A stretch of DNA of 64,000 nt from Xenoacremonium recifei (Eukaryota; Ascomycota; Sordariomycetes; Hypocreales; Nectriaceae), in assembly GCA_012184525.1 (NCBI GenBank), contig WOFQ01000008.1, positions 682,001 through 746,000 on the forward strand, written 5' to 3'. Below are positions 12,617-25,270 of this stretch, piece by piece. The stretch's first letter is position 1. Every line of letters starts with the position of its first letter. Under the pieces are notes generated by a model, which saw only the letters and a program-made list of their open reading frames with translations, was not told where the DNA came from and ran no database searches. Both the position numbers and the translations under genes were made by a program.

Positions 12617-14187
12617 TTAGCCAATGACCTCCGCATCCTGCGCGGAGGGCTCCAAGCTCTGGCCCTGTTCCTCCTCCCCTGGCCTAATCATTTGTTCCCC
12701 GGCCTCATCGTCCACAAACTTCCTCTCGCTCACATGCTCCGTTCCTTCCGCAGTCCACACCTTGTCCTTGAACCCGCCTTGTTGACCCTCCTCGTGGGCA
12801 AACGCGCAGCGGGGGTTGAGGCAGGGGTTGAACTTGCACTTCGTCTTGACATGCGTGAACTTGCAGTTCGGTGTTGTGCAATCCGCTCCGTTGCGGCACA
12901 GCGGCATGGACGGGTGCTTGAAAGAACAGTGGGGGTTTTGGCAGTTGGGGAAGAACTTGCAATCCTGCTCGCTCTGGTGGGCAAGCCTCGTGGCTGGGGA
13001 CGGATGTCGCCCAACGCATTTGCGGTTCTTGCAAGCGGCACCGAAGGCGCATGAATCGTTCACGTCGACCGTAATGCCCGGAGGGGCGGCGGGTGATTGA
13101 TGCGCAAATTTACAATCTTTGTTGGTGCAACTCAGATTGTACCTGCAAACAGTCTCGTCCGGGTTTGGAGCCTCCCGTTTGCCGCCCGACATATCAACAT
13201 CCTCGCCGGCTTCACCGTTGGACTCCGACCGTGAGTTCTCCTGTCTGTGGTGCTGGTGATGGGGGCCCCGTCGGTTCTTGTGAGGGTCCTGGACCCGATC
13301 GAAGAGCGACTTGCCTCGGCGTTGTTGTTGCTGCTGTTGCGGCAAACCCCCAACGTTGTTGCCGGCGTTGATGATCTGCTGTGATAGTTGATACATCATT
13401 TGGTTTTGTTGTTCCAACATGGCGACGAGCTCCATCTGGTTCGATCCGTCACCTCCCAACATCCATTGTTGGCCCTGAAGCCCTCCCGGGCCCATTCCAG
13501 CAAGTCCAGCTTGAATACTGGCAACTCGGTTGTTGTTGTTATTTCGAGGAAGTCGCCCGACGCCATTTCGAGGTCCAGTAGGCGGAGCACGCCCGTGTGT
13601 GTTGATGCGCTCATTTCCAGTCGAACCTCGGACTCGATGAAGGACATTGTCGCCAGAACGGTCCATAGCCTTGTTCATGTGGCCAAAAAGTCTCTTCTCT
13701 CGACCTCCTCTGTTGTTCCCATTTCGCATCGAGCGCGGGCCAGTCGGGCTACAATGTCGGTCAGCATATTGTTTGGAAACGAAAATCAAGAAGTCACTTA
13801 CGCGTTCAGTTCTGAAACATCACCAGCCGTCATGTCGGTATCCATTTCCCCCCCTGCCGACGCACCCTGTTCCGCGCCGCTGGTCGACTCGTCGTGCGCG
13901 GCATTGCCGCCATTGAGCTGGTTATTGAGGACATCGATTTGATCGAACAGCCACTGAGAAAAGTCGCGCGCGACAGGGTCGTCGGGACCGAGATTCAATA
14001 GTTCCCCAGAGAGCTCGGCGGCGATCTGATCTTGTGTCTTGCCGTTCACCAGCATAAGGATGATGTACTCAGCAAGGGTCGAGTCATCCGCGCCTCCGGT
14101 TCCCCATCCCACTTCGACGAGCTTTGGTTGGATCGCAGCATTGAGCGCGTGCGCCAAGGGCGTGTTGAGGCTGATTTCGACGTTCAT
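12617..14187 (-). CDS. NAB2: Nuclear poly(A)-RNA-binding CCCH zinc-finger protein Nab2
   Basis: Nab2/ZC3H14-family protein that binds nuclear poly(A), limits tail length and helps mRNA export. Exons: 14187-13802 and 13748-12617, giving 505 aa. The N-terminal ~100 residues, beginning MNVEISLNTPLAHALNAA, match the PWI-like fold of Nab2, which contacts the nuclear-pore side. A linker with RGG-type and Gln-rich sequence (a run of six Gln) follows. Residues ~330-448 hold five CCCH fingers, mostly C-x5-C-x4-C-x3-H: CRYNLSCTNKDCKFAH, CAFGAACKNRKCVGRH, CKFFPNCQNPHCSFKH, CRNGADCTTPNCKFTH and CKFNPCLNPRCAFAH. Budding yeast Nab2 has seven fingers; five is the count I recall for other family members. The acidic tail after the fingers is unremarkable. 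The splice joins ...SELNA to PTGPRSMRNG. Confidence 0.92.
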
Positions 14188-16774
14188 GATGGAAAAGCGT
14201 AGCTGAGGGAGGGCGTTGATCGATGGTGGCGGTTTATCTCGCCGGAAGCCTGGGATCCAAGATTGCCTCCGAGACGCGTAGAGTCGAGGAAACAATTCCC
14301 GTCGCGACTGTTGACGACGTGTCGTAAGTCGCGCGCAGTCAAACAACTCCTTTTCGTAAGTCTTGTCCGGAATAAGTTCACTGTTGGACTTGCGACGTGA
14401 TCAGGGCAGCAATCTTTGTTGTGCTTGAGCAAGTAGGTGAGCAGAGATTGAGTGACGAAGGGTGTCGAAAAGAATGGGTCTGAGCGGGTCACGTGATGCA
14501 AATAGTTCTTTGTTATGGGAGTCAGATTCCTTGGACGACGAGTTCTTTGTCGTTGATTGCTCAGCGTTCGCATCGGTCGAATCCGCGCCTACACAATCGT
14601 TCGTGCTCAAAGAAATCGCATTCCAGTGAGAAGAAGCTTCTCGTCTCTGGCGGAGCCTCATGGACAAGGCGCACATGGTAAGATACCCAACTTGGTCACT
14701 GGTGCCCGACAGCGTTCACGGATTAGTCAGCTATGTGGCGTCGTCAACACCTGGACCAAAAGTCGCATAAAATACTCCCTTTGATAATATTCAGCAGGCC
14801 AATACATTTGGATACCTCGTTATATGAATAATGTGAATTCTTGTTGTCTGGCAATCAGTTCGCGAATGCTTTGTTTTCTTCGGCGTCTTGTGGTCGAGCG
14901 CTGATTCGTGGGGGTCCGACGGGACTTTTCTACAACGCGGAGAACAACACGGAGAAAGTACCTAGGTACCTCCCTGTTAGGCTTTTGGGACTTGGGGCCG
15001 CACGGTGAACCTTCCAGGACGCTCTCTTGGGGCCGGCAGTTGTTTTACAAGGTCAGGGAACCAACCCATCCTGTCAGCTAGGCACGTGCTTCTTACGATC
15101 AAGGTACCTCAAAGTACATATTATTGATGTATCTTGATTGAAGCAAAGGAGAGGTGCTTGCTTGCGTCAATCACTCGGTCTTTCAGGGGATCTTCCGCGA
15201 TCTCGAGCTATCGTCAAAAAACATGCAGCTTGCTAATGTTAGTGTGGCCATGGTGTCATCGGGGACGACTAGGGACGACGGCTTCGAGATGCAGATTGCT
15301 TGCTCCGTCCCGTCCATGAGACCTGCTGTTGGGCTCCGTATTTAGATACCTTATGCATCCGGTGGTGGTGGCTTTGCAGGCCAAGGTTGCAGAAAAGAGG
15401 CATGTAGCAGAGAAAGGTGGGCAGGCCTGTGATTGGCTCTGATGGACAGGGTTGGTGAAGCTGGGCCAGTCGACGAGAACCAACAAGTCTAGGCCGGATG
15501 ACCCAGGCCTGCGGCGATCACAATGATTCGCCCTGCCGCAGATGCAACCTGCCAAGCTCCGTGATACAGGCGGCCCCTCAGTAAATGAAGAGGCAGGTTC
15601 TGCACGGAGGCGTAACATTGAGGATTGCGGCACGGCAATCAGCTAAGAGATCACTCTCTGTCAGTATCAGCTGTCGGCCCAGCAGCAAGCCACGAAAATG
15701 GTGGCGGTGGTGGTGGTGGTGGTGGTGGCTGACTGGCAACGGCAGAGCAGCAGTCTAATTATAATCGACTAATAGGCGGGCCGGAAAGGAGGCCAAGTCT
15801 CACGCGCAGCCAGCCTCCCGCGTACAGACCTTCGAATCAACGTCAATCGTTGCCGTGTGTACAACGATGTGCAGAAATACAAAATACATACGTGCATACA
15901 CGTATGTACAGTACAAGTAAAGGTAGCACTCGGGAGGGACCCACGGCATCCATCCCTTTCCTTTCTGCTCCCCCGAGATGAGGTTATCAACCTGCTGCGC
16001 CTGTCCAGCATCCTTCTTGCTGATCGAGCCTCCTTCCATTTCCGCCGGGACCGAAGTTGTGCAGTAGGTGAGGTTGTATCGGAACACCAGCTTTAGCCTC
16101 ACGCAACCATCGTCGCCGCCATTATTCGCAACATCCTGCCTTATCTTGTTTCTTGTCCACCGTCCGGGGCACTTTTGCAGCCGATTACCCAGGTGCTTGG
16201 TTAGATCTTGTGGCTATCGGCCAGCTGCTGGACTCATACCAGGCCCAAGGCATCGCATACCCGGGTACGTAACGTTGCGCCTGCGCGCTACCTCCCAGCA
16301 CCTCCTACGCACAACACACCGACTACAGCGCGTTATACACTATCCTGCGCGCTGTCTTGCCTCGACGACGCCGCCGCATCTGCCACTATCGGCGGCCCAT
16401 CCCAGCCATCTCAGCCGCCGTGGAACAGTCTGTCCCGCAGCGTGGCCCTGTCTCGTGGCTCTCCCTGTGTGGTGCCGCAGAGGACGAATAAATAAGCCAG
16501 CATTCGGGCTGTAATTGCAGCCCATCCTTTACGTACGAGACGGAAAGACGAGCTCCGCCTACCCTGCCCTGCCCTGCCATCTTAAAGCCTATGTACCTGG
16601 CTGGCCTCTGTCAAATCTATTTAGATCGGCTGCGTGCCACGCCCCGGATACTACCACATCTCAGTCAACCAGGTTCTACTTGAGTATCACTTGGTCGAGG
16701 CTCCCCAGGCCCTGGATCGTCATTGGATATACCTTGGACACAGAAAACTCGACCTCGATATAGGATTGCCCAGC
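14188..16774. other. Divergent intergenic region, NAB2 / GH20 hexosaminidase
   Basis: About 2.6 kb between divergent starts. No frame gives a recognisable protein. It contains a GGT/GGC microsatellite (15699-15729), an inverted repeat ACATACGT-N6-ACGTATGT at about 15888-15909, and one copy of the motif TGTACAGTACA at 15905-15915. An in-frame ATG at 16634 would lengthen the hexosaminidase by 47 codons, but it would bury the signal peptide. Confidence 0.55.
15699..15729. repeat. (GGT)n / GGC microsatellite
   Basis: About ten GGT triplets with one GGC interruption, in non-coding DNA upstream of the GH20 gene. Seen directly; likely a slippage tract. Confidence 0.9.
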
Positions 16775-18640
16775 ATGCTCGCTAAGGCCCTCTTTGCCCT
16801 TGCGGCTCTGGCGCTCCATCCTGTGGACGCTCTCTGGCCCATACCCCAGTCCTACTCGTCGGGAGACACGGTCCTCTTCATTGACCAAACCGTTCAGGTG
16901 ACTTACAACGGGAATGCTGTACGATGGAACCCTCCCAACTCGCACCACACACAATATGCTAAAACAATCTTCTTTGAACAGATGCCGTATACATATGGCT
17001 ACGCTCCACCAGCCGGCTCTAATTTCAACAGCAAGGACATCGTCCAGGCTGGCGTCTCACGCGCCTTCCAGGCCATCTTCAACGACAACTTTGTGCCCTG
17101 GAAACTCCGCGAGCGCAACTCCGACTTTGAGCCTGATGTCTATGCTGACAAGATTTGGATCAAGTCTCTCCAGATCACTCAGACAGGTCAGAGCAATGGG
17201 ACTACCTTCAAGCCCCTCGATGGCCAAGTCGACGAGTCTTATTCATTATCCATCACCAAGGATGGCAAGGCCACTATCACGGCTGTCTCATCAAATGGTG
17301 TCCTCTATGGGCTAGAGTCTTTCCTCCAGCTGTTCTTCAAGCACAGCACCGGAACGTTTTGGTACACGCCCTATGCACCTGTTTCAATCAAGGACAAGCC
17401 CAAGTACCCTCATCGCGGCGTCCTGCTCGATGTTGCTCGAAACTGGTACGAGATTGACAGCATCAAGCAGACCATTGATGCGATGGCCTGGAACAAGATG
17501 AACCGCCTTCACCTCCACATCACCGACTCTCAGTCTTGGCCCCTCGAGATCCCTGCCCTACCCAAGCTTGCTGAGAACGGTGCATACCAGAAGGGTCTCT
17601 CCTACTCACCAGAGGATATTGCAGACCTGTACCAGTATGGCATTCAGCGTGGAGTGGAGATCATCATGGAGATTGATATGCCAGGCCACATTGGAGTCGT
17701 GCAACTTGCTTACGAAGATCTGATTGTGGCATACGACCTGCAGCCCTACCAATATTGGTGTGCAGAGCCTCCATGCGGTGCATTCCGTTTGAACAGCACC
17801 GACGTCTATGACTTCCTTGATACTCTTTTTGACGATCTCCTGCCGAGAGTTTCTCCCTACAGCGCCTATTTCCACACTGGCGGAGACGAACTCAATGCCA
17901 ATGACTCGATGTTGGACCCCGGTGTCCGATCCAACAAGACTGATGTGTTGCAGCCCCTGCTCCAGCACTTCATCAACCACGTTCACGGCAAGGTACGCGG
18001 CGCAGGCCTATCACCCCTCGTCTGGGAGGAAATGATCACCGATTGGAACATCACGCTTGGCAAGGACGTTATTGTTCAATCGTGGCTCGGAAATGGCGCC
18101 GTCAAGAATCTTGCGGCGGCCGGCCACAAGGTCATCGACAGCGACTACAACTACTGGGTAAGTTCATACTGATGAGGTTCCTCGTCTCGTCAGCGCTCTA
18201 ACCATGCCTCATAGTATCTTGACTGCGGCCGTGGTCAGTGGCTCAACTTCGCCAACGGTGCCGCCTACCAGGAGTTCTATCCCTTCAACGACTGGTGCAC
18301 GCCTACCAAGCCCTGGCAGCTCGTCTACTCCCACGATCCCGCTGCTGGCTTGTCCAGCGAGGAAGCCAAGTTGGTGCAGGGCGGCGAAGTGGCCATCTGG
18401 TCTGAGACTATCGACGCCGTCAACCTGCCGAGCCTTCTGTGGCCAAGAGGCAGCGCCGCCAGCGAGGCACTCTGGTCCGGTCGTGAGGATGCCTCAGGAC
18501 AGAACCGCAGCATGTACGATGTGACGCCGCGTCTCGCTGAGATGCGTGAGCGGATGGTGGCGCGTGGAGTGGGAGCTTCGCCGGTCCAGATGGTTTTCTG
18601 CACCCAGGGCAATGCGACGGAATGTGCCTATCTCGTGTAG
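16775..18640 (+). CDS. Secreted beta-N-acetylhexosaminidase, GH20
   Basis: Glycoside hydrolase family 20 enzyme. It releases terminal N-acetylglucosamine or N-acetylgalactosamine from chitooligosaccharides and glycans, probably outside the cell in chitin recycling or use of fungal or insect cuticle. Exons: 16775-18157 and 18215-18640, 602 aa, the usual fungal length. The start was chosen because MLAKALFALAALALHPVDA is a clear signal peptide. The N-terminal GH20b-like domain covers roughly 20-200. The (beta/alpha)8 domain starts at KPKYPHRGVLLDVARNWY, with LHLHITDSQSWPLEI next. The catalytic Asp-Glu pair sits in HTGGDEL at D371-E372, consistent with substrate-assisted catalysis. The C-terminal aromatic signature NYWYLDCGRGQW spans the splice. 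Several Asn-X-Ser/Thr sites suit a secreted glycoprotein. It resembles the Nag1/Nag2 group. Confidence 0.94.
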
Positions 18641-19816
18641 AGAGATTGGGCGATGATAGGCTCGGTCGGAGGCGGTTGAGGATTGGACTTTCAAAAGATT
18701 AGCGTACATACTTCTTCGGCATGGGTTTTCAACATCTAAATTGAAGCCGTATTTTTGATCTCATCATTGTCGACCCTCCCGTGAAGGTTGAAACGGGGAC
18801 TGGCGATCCTTCGGCCGAGCACCGGGCACGGACGGAGCAGGCCAGCCCGCCGGAGTCCGCGAGTTGGCCCGGTGCACCGCTCAAGTGCCGGTCCGTCCTT
18901 GATCTCGGCGACGTGGCATGATGTTCGCATGTGACAGATTGTCAGAATCCGGGGTAGGCTATGGTGTAAAGGGACTAGAATCCGAGATGACGTCCGGAAG
19001 TGCCCTGATTCGCCTGCGAGCTCTGGGGAGGATGCGGGACTATGCCTGTGGAGGAATGCGGTTCGCCGTGACTTGGAAAGCTGTGCAATGGGCTTTCAGA
19101 TCGAGCTTTTCCAGTGTTATGGACTTTAAGGATTTCAGTGTCGTCGTGAGATCAATTAATTGTCCAGTGTTGACCAGCACCATGCAGATGGTTGTTGTAT
19201 CACAGCAACGCCATAGACTCCCGCAGAATTCCATCTGCGCCCTCGCGATTTCTCGCATCTTAAGATCGTCCCCTCCAACCCAGAGATCCACGTCTCTTTA
19301 CCCCGCTGTACCGTCTTTCTCAGCCCCCTCTTTTCCCCGTATTGAAGCCATGCCGTTCCGTCCTTCCAGCAGGCTAAGAAAGACACCTCGGCATACAACT
19401 TGCATCCCACGCCAGCCCGTTTCTCCAATCTTCTGAAAGTCACCCACCCATCCCACCGTTTCATCTCTATTCCCTCCCGGAATTGGAAGCTGACAGGTTA
19501 AAGGGCCGGGGAGCATGACCACCGGGGAGGAATTGGACTGAGACTGATTGGTCGCTGCATGCATGCGTTGCAACACACCTCCGGAACCCGTCGGGGATTG
19601 AAGACGTTTCTGACCGTTTGGTCTCTCACATCTTTATTTATTCCCCTGGCCTGTTCCCTTGATTTGAGGCGGGCCTGCATCTCTTCTCTGCAGTGCGACA
19701 GATCTCGTCCAGAACAGCACATTGGCTGAGGATCTTGGGAGTAACTGTCGAGCCAATTGCATCAGACCGAGACTTCGGCGGTATTGTACGAGAAAGGAGC
19801 TTTCTTCGCCGTCAAC
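18641..19816. other. Intergenic, GH20 3' side to P450 promoter
   Basis: About 1.2 kb between two plus-strand genes. Open frames in both directions around 18918-19576 overlap and have no recognisable features. No RNA gene or repeat seen. Confidence 0.5.
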
Positions 19817-21559
19817 ATGGGTCTCGTTGAGGCTGCCGTCGAGCAGCTCTCTCTTAAATTCATCGTCATCTTCCTCGTCATCGCCTTTACAGTCTGGCAT
19901 GTCTTCAGTCGCATCAATGAACATCAGCGCATCAAGAGCTTAGGAGGCTATGCGCGTTACCATCGACCATGGCTCCCTTTCGGTACACTCTCACCCCTCT
20001 TCTGGCCTCTATTCACGCTTGCTAACCCTTCGCAGGACTCGACTTCATCGCCCAGAGCGTTAAATACACAATAGAACAGAAGAATCTCGAGAATTGGCGA
20101 GACAACCTCTTCAAGGCAGTGGACGAATGGACGTCTGAGACGCGCATCCTCAACATGCGCGTCGTCTTCACGGCCGATCCGGAGAACGTCAAGGCCATCC
20201 TGGCGACCCAGTTCAACGACTTTGGCAAAGGCGAGCCCTTCCACGAAGAGTGGAAAGATTTCCTGGGTGATAGCATATTCACCACCGACGGGACGCAGTG
20301 GCATGCGAGCCGGCAGCTTATCCGGCCACAGTTTACAAGGGATCGGATTAGCGATTTGCATTGCTTCGAGTCGCATATCCAGACCTTGTTTCGAGCCATC
20401 GCCAATGGAGGACCCCTCAACGGCGAGGATCAGGTATTAGACGTCCATAACGCCAATGGCAAGGTCGTCGATATCAGCGATCTCTTCTTTCGATATACTC
20501 TCGATGTCATCACAGATTTTCTTCTTGGTGCAGACATAAAATCTCTTTCGTAAGTTCTATCTTGGGCTATTCTTCAATCTCCAGTCTTCCGTCTTTCTCG
20601 TCATGACACTTACAAATGTCCCTTTTCTTAGAACACCGAGACAAGAATTCGCAGATGCCTTCAACGAAGTCCAACACGTCCAGAATATCCTTGTTCGTTT
20701 CTCCAAGCTACGGCACTTCGTCCCCAAGTCGACTTTCTGGTCTGGCCTAAAGGTCGTCAACGGGGTCATCAACTTTTACATTGAGCGCACGCTGCGATTA
20801 AGTCCCGAGGAGCTCGCTTCTAAGACCAAGGATGACAAGGGTTACACGTTCCTCCACGCGCTGGCCGGATTCACTCGGGATCGAAAAGTTCTGCGTGACC
20901 AGATCATTGCCATCCTGTTGGCTGGGCGGGACACCACCGCCTCGACTCTGTCATGGAGTATCTACGAAATGAGTCGCCATCCCGAAGTAGTGCGGAAGTT
21001 GCGAGCTGAAATCCTCGAAACCGTGGGACCGACGGCGACGCCGACTTATGAGCATCTTAAGAGCATGACATATCTCAAGAACGTCATCAATGAGACGCTT
21101 CGTCTCTACCCTTCGGTCCCGTTCAACGTCCGCCTCGCTCTGAAGGACACGACACTGCCCCGCGGTGGTGGCCCCGATGGGAAGGATCCTGTAGCAGTCC
21201 TCAAAGACACCCCCATTGGCTACTCAACTCTGGTCATGCAACGCCGACCAGATCTCTATCCGCCCGTCTCAGAGACTTTTGCTGATCCGGCCGTGTTCAG
21301 TCCCGAGAGATGGGCGAACTGGCACCCCAAGCCGCATGACTACATCCCGTTCAACTCGGGCCCACGGATTTGCATCGGGCAGCAGTTTGCTCTGACCGAG
21401 ATGGGCTATGTTCTTTGCCGTATGTTTCAGAAGTTTGAGAGAGTAACGAGTTACATGGCTGAGGTGGACGGGGGCCAACCGGTGTTGAAAGCGGACATTA
21501 TCTTGTCTCCTGGCCAAGGGGTGAAAGTGGCGTTTTTCGAGCCCAAGACTGTAAATTGA
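19817..21559 (+). CDS. Cytochrome P450, CYP52/CYP539 type (fatty-acid or alkane hydroxylase-like)
   Basis: Membrane-anchored heme monooxygenase. Exons: 19817-19982, 20036-20549 and 20632-21559, 535 aa. An N-terminal anchor (FIVIFLVIAFTVWHVF, residues ~15-31) should hold it in the ER. Hallmarks in order: the helix-C type WHASRQLIRPQF; the oxygen-binding I-helix motif AGRDTTAS; the K-helix ExxR in NETLRLYPSVP; the meander PERW; and the heme loop FNSGPRICIG with ligand C474. The overall pattern (LFFRYTLDVITDFLLG, GRDTTASTLSW) is that of the CYP52 clan, whose members typically omega-hydroxylate fatty acids and alkanes. Substrate here is inference only. It converges on an aminotransferase gene with 167 bases between. 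No clustered biosynthetic partners are visible. Confidence 0.92.
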
Positions 21560-21726
21560 GATATGAAGTGAGAGATATGATTGCAGAGTGCATCATGGTT
21601 TGCATTTCAGGTATTATTTTGGATAAAAATATATATGAAGCCCATCCTTTCGTCAGATGCAATGCCATATCACCTCTTATGCCGTCATTATAAACCCGTT
21701 GCGCAAAAGTGGTAGCTTCTCTTCTC

Positions 21727-23580
21727 CTATTTTCGACCAAAACTATCCCTGACTGCATTACCGAACCTTTTGATAGCCTCACTCATGTTCTCAGGGCTGG
21801 CTGACGCATAAGTCGCTCTGAAATACAGCCCTGGAGGTGCCTTGTCTTTCTCCGTAAGAAACCAAGATCCTCGAGCCACCAGAACACCGCCGTCGATACA
21901 GGAGTTAAATATCTCTTCTTCAATGTCCATAATACTCCGTTTACCGGCCTCTGGGTGCTTTGTGTGGTCCACTTTGAGCCATAGCTACGATTGTCAGCAT
22001 TCTCGTGGCTCGGGGAAATAGCAACATGGTAAAACTCACAAACATTCCCGCTGCAGGAGGAACCCAGCTGACCAGGTCGCTGGGAAGATGCTCTTCGCAT
22101 GCGTCGAGCAATGCATTACGTTTCTTGGTATATTCTAGGCGCAAGTTCATCAACCATCGCAGGTATCCCTCATGCCCCCACGTCTCGTCGAGCAGCTTGT
22201 AGAGGATGAGTTGAGAAAAGCCACTGGGCCCTTGGCTTGCAACTTCAGCATGTCGGACGTATCTCTCAATAATCTCGGCTGATGCTGTGATCCATCCCAG
22301 ACGGCTTCCGGGAACGAGAACCTTGGAGAAAGAATCCATGCGCATAACACGACCATCAACATCCATGCTCAGAAGCGACGGTATCAAAGAGTTAACAAAC
22401 TCACCCACCGTGCTAGGTGGAGGTGTTTCGGCCTGATTGCGGCCAGTGTACGGCTGCATCTGTAGGAAGTAATAGGGCTCGTCCTCGATGATGTAAAGGT
22501 CGTGCTTTTGGGCGACTTTGTATATCTCACGCCTCCTTTCGGTGCCCTGGGTTGCCCCAGTAGGGTTCTGTCCTGAGGGCACGGTATAAAGGAGATGGGG
22601 CTTCCTTGCCCCTCGAGCCTCAGCATCCCAGTCGCTGAGCATTTTGTCCATACTTTCTGGCAGAAGACCTTGGTCATCAATATCCACGCCAAAACACTTG
22701 ACTCCGAGAGGCGCAACGGTTTCAAGGGCCGTTGAAAAGCTAAAGGACTCGGTCAAGACAGAATCTCCACGATCCTTGTCGCAGAACATCCGCAACGCTT
22801 CCTCCAGAGCGCCTGTGCTTCCAATTGTTTGGCAGACCTGCCAGTCGGCATAAGGCGGGTTGTATATAATTTCAGTGTGTTCAGTCAAGAAACGCATCAT
22901 CTGAGCGGAGCCGGTAGCCTGGCCGTAGTTGAGGGCAATGGAAAGGTCATATGTCCCATCCCGATCGCGCACATCATATTTGCCAACTTTGATGGTCTGC
23001 CCAGACTCCATAGTCTCCTTCTCTGAGAAGCGAGGAGAGACTGGGACCCTGAATTCTAGCTCAGAAATGGGAAATGTCTCGCTGGAAGGAAGGCCGCCGC
23101 CGAGAGAAATCAAGCCAGGTTTCTTCATGTGTCGAGCGGCTTGCTTGAGAGTACAAGGCTCTCGTATCCTGCTCTCATGACTCAAATGATCTAGAATTGA
23201 ATATTAGTCGAAGTAATCATACGTGATGGCACTGCACACATACTCTCCCAAGTTTTGGCCTTGGGTTTTCCTTTCACCTTCAAACAAGCATGTTAGTCTC
23301 AGCAGCAGTTGTAGGGAGTTGGTCTGAAACCTACCGAGCCCTTGAACATGTCGCTGTCCGAGGCCGCCGCAACACCTGCCACCAACTTGCCAGCCTGGGC
23401 TCGCCTCGCCAACACCTCGCTGATAGCGGAGAGACTCTGGTCCTTCTCGAAGGTTGCTGGTCGGGCAGCCGGGCTGGCTTCAGCGCTGGACAAGCATTGC
23501 TGGCTCGTGTGAAGTGCTTGTCTGGCAATGCCTTGGCCGCCTGCCAGCCGCAGCCGAGATGCCCTCAAGACTGGCCGCAT
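21727..23580 (-). CDS. PLP-dependent aromatic / 2-aminoadipate aminotransferase, Aro8 family
   Basis: Class I/II aminotransferase of the Aro8 / kynurenine-aminoadipate group, acting on aromatic amino acids, 2-aminoadipate or kynurenine. Exons: 23580-23335, 23277-23244, 23190-22040 and 21984-21727, 562 aa. Exon 2 is 34 nt and supplies VKGKPKAKTWE, ahead of the conserved HLSHESRIREPC and ISLGGGLPSSETFP. The PLP-lysine motif SFSKVLVPGSRLGW puts the Schiff-base lysine near K383; other landmarks are PSGQNPTG and EDEPYYFLQ. The last exon joins PAAGMF to LWLKVDH and carries the conserved FRATYAS. The first ~40 residues are basic with few acids, so mitochondrial import is possible. An alternative is a purely cytosolic form starting further in. 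Exact substrate cannot be told from sequence. Confidence 0.9.
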
Positions 23581-24625
23581 AGTGAGATAAGAGACGATCG
23601 CAAGAGGAGCTCAGCCAGTCTAGTGTTGAAGACTGCTGTAGCAGGGACGGTAGGCAGGTTGCTATGAGAGAGCACGCAGGACAATGGATGTATAAGCCTC
23701 GACAAGGGGTGATATCATGGTCCCGGCATATGTAGCAAGACGCCCTACGTTAGTGCAGCATACCGCTCTCTCAAGATCCCCTTTGTACTTGCTCATGTGC
23801 CCTCCGGACCCGATAACAGCCAGCCCGGTGCCGGACATGCTGGTGGGGCGGCCGATCGTAGCCGGCGTTACCCCTTGTCGCGCTTGTGGGGCTCCCCCGC
23901 CTCGCGCTTCCCGGCAGCCACCGGGGCGGGCTCTCATTAACTCCTTCCCTTCCAGTGCGCCCGCCGGCTGGTGTCCTGCCCCGTTGACAGGGCGCGCACG
24001 GGGGCTTCAGCGCTTCTCGATAGGGCACCGTCACCGCTGTCCTATGTACTCTGTATGGTCGGGTTATCTTCCACTTGGGCGCGCCAACCCAACCGACACG
24101 ATCCTCCACTACACCGATCTAATCTTACGTACAAGTGTGTCACTCGCTGGTAATTCCAGGCACCTTGTGTATCGAATATACTTGTATTTAGCTCATACAT
24201 ATACGTCTAGTGATTCATATCTCATAATGCCAAGGATTCCAATCAATCTCTCTATCCATCCCCTCAACGCCAACCGTCATAATCGTGTCGTTAATTATTA
24301 CTCCGTTGAGTTGGTCCAAGAGCCCCGTATGAAGAGAGCAGAACGCTTGCTGCCATATCGATCCACCTTCTCCACGTTCGACTCTGATAAGAAAGATTCC
24401 GAGCCCGGCGTTGGCTACAGAGTAGAGGCTGACAAGCCTGAAGGAGATGCTATGCCCGCGGTGCATGGACTGCGCCGACTTTCTCGTCACGAGGGCCTTG
24501 CAAGGTAGCCAACCAAGGCATCCCATTAAGACAAGCTGTTCACCTTTCTTCTGTGGCCTCCACCTACAGCTGCATGACGATACTGAATGAACAACGCCTT
24601 CAACAGCCCACACAGCAACATCTGT
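23581..24625. other. Intergenic, promoter of the aminotransferase gene
   Basis: About 1 kb. Overlapping open frames with Pro/Ala/Arg-rich composition look non-coding. The variant motif TACTCTGTA lies at 24047-24055. No RNA gene seen. Confidence 0.5.
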
Positions 24626-25139
24626 TCAACCCAGTCCAACTGCACTTATCAGCATAGCCAAACATACAGCCCAGGAAACGTGAACCAGCAAAATGTAATC
24701 CGCTCCTGCCCCGCTGAAGACCCCGAAACTAGCGCCAAGCAAGGCACAAGCCCCGAAAACATATGGCTGTTTGGGCTCACGAAGCTGTCTCCGGTATAGA
24801 AATGAACCAGCAGAGCAAGCGATCCCGAAAGAGGCCACAAACACCACCCACTCAGATGACTGAAGAAGCTCGAGTTGAGAAGAAGCTCTCCGAGACTGAC
24901 CCATGCCTTAGTTAGCTTCAAAGACAACACAAATGATGAGGGCGGGAAGAGATACAGACCGCGTCAAGCGGCTGAGTCCCTGCTGGTCGATGGCTCATAT
25001 AATTCGACAGAGCCCAAGCACTGCCAGTGGCAGACAGCAACTCGACCGTGTCGGCCAGTCTGGACTGCATGCGGGCATAATTACGACCGCTTTCCTCGCT
25101 CGCTTCGAAATCGGTAGATAATCTTGAGAGAATCGACAT
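24626..25139 (-). CDS. Unrecognised small membrane protein A (149 aa)
   Basis: I do not recognise this family. Exons: 25139-24960 and 24895-24626, joined across an intron with donor GTCTGT and a GCTAAC branch site about 15 bases before the acceptor GGGTCAG. The product has a polar, helical-looking N-terminal ~60 residues starting MSILSRLSTDFEASEES. Three hydrophobic segments follow: WVVFVASFGIACSAGSFL, YVFGACALLGASFGVF and LLVHVSWAVCLAMLISAVGL. A basic loop (YRRQLREPKQP) separates the first two. No signal peptide or catalytic motif is seen. A TATA box sits 126 bases upstream of the start. It is head to head with another small membrane-protein gene. The alternative acceptor at CTAAG was considered and gives a less likely branch-site distance. 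Gene reality is likely; function unknown. Confidence 0.65.
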
Positions 25140-25264
25140 GAAATTGAATGGTGTCAGCAGAAGCTGAGTGGTTGATAAGAGCTCGACTGTGCCTCAGGAG
25201 ATGCTTTCTCGCTTTACAAATGCCCCCCCAGCAGAGTCTCTTTCTGGAGCACCAGCACCCCTCC

Positions 25265-25270
25265 TATATA
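25265..25270 (-). promoter_or_regulatory. TATA box for membrane protein A
   Basis: Reads TATATAGGAG on the minus strand, 126 bases before the start codon at 25139. Position and sequence fit a fungal TATA element; use is inferred. Confidence 0.45.

Noticed and set aside
16634..16774. 47-codon N-terminal extension of the GH20 protein
   Set aside because: Would place the clear signal peptide at an internal position; the ATG at 16775 fits secretion.
16775..23580. Secondary-metabolite cluster (GH20, P450, aminotransferase side by side)
   Set aside because: No synthase, terpene cyclase, prenyltransferase, transporter or pathway regulator nearby; the P450 belongs to a fatty-acid hydroxylase type and the aminotransferase is a primary-metabolism family.
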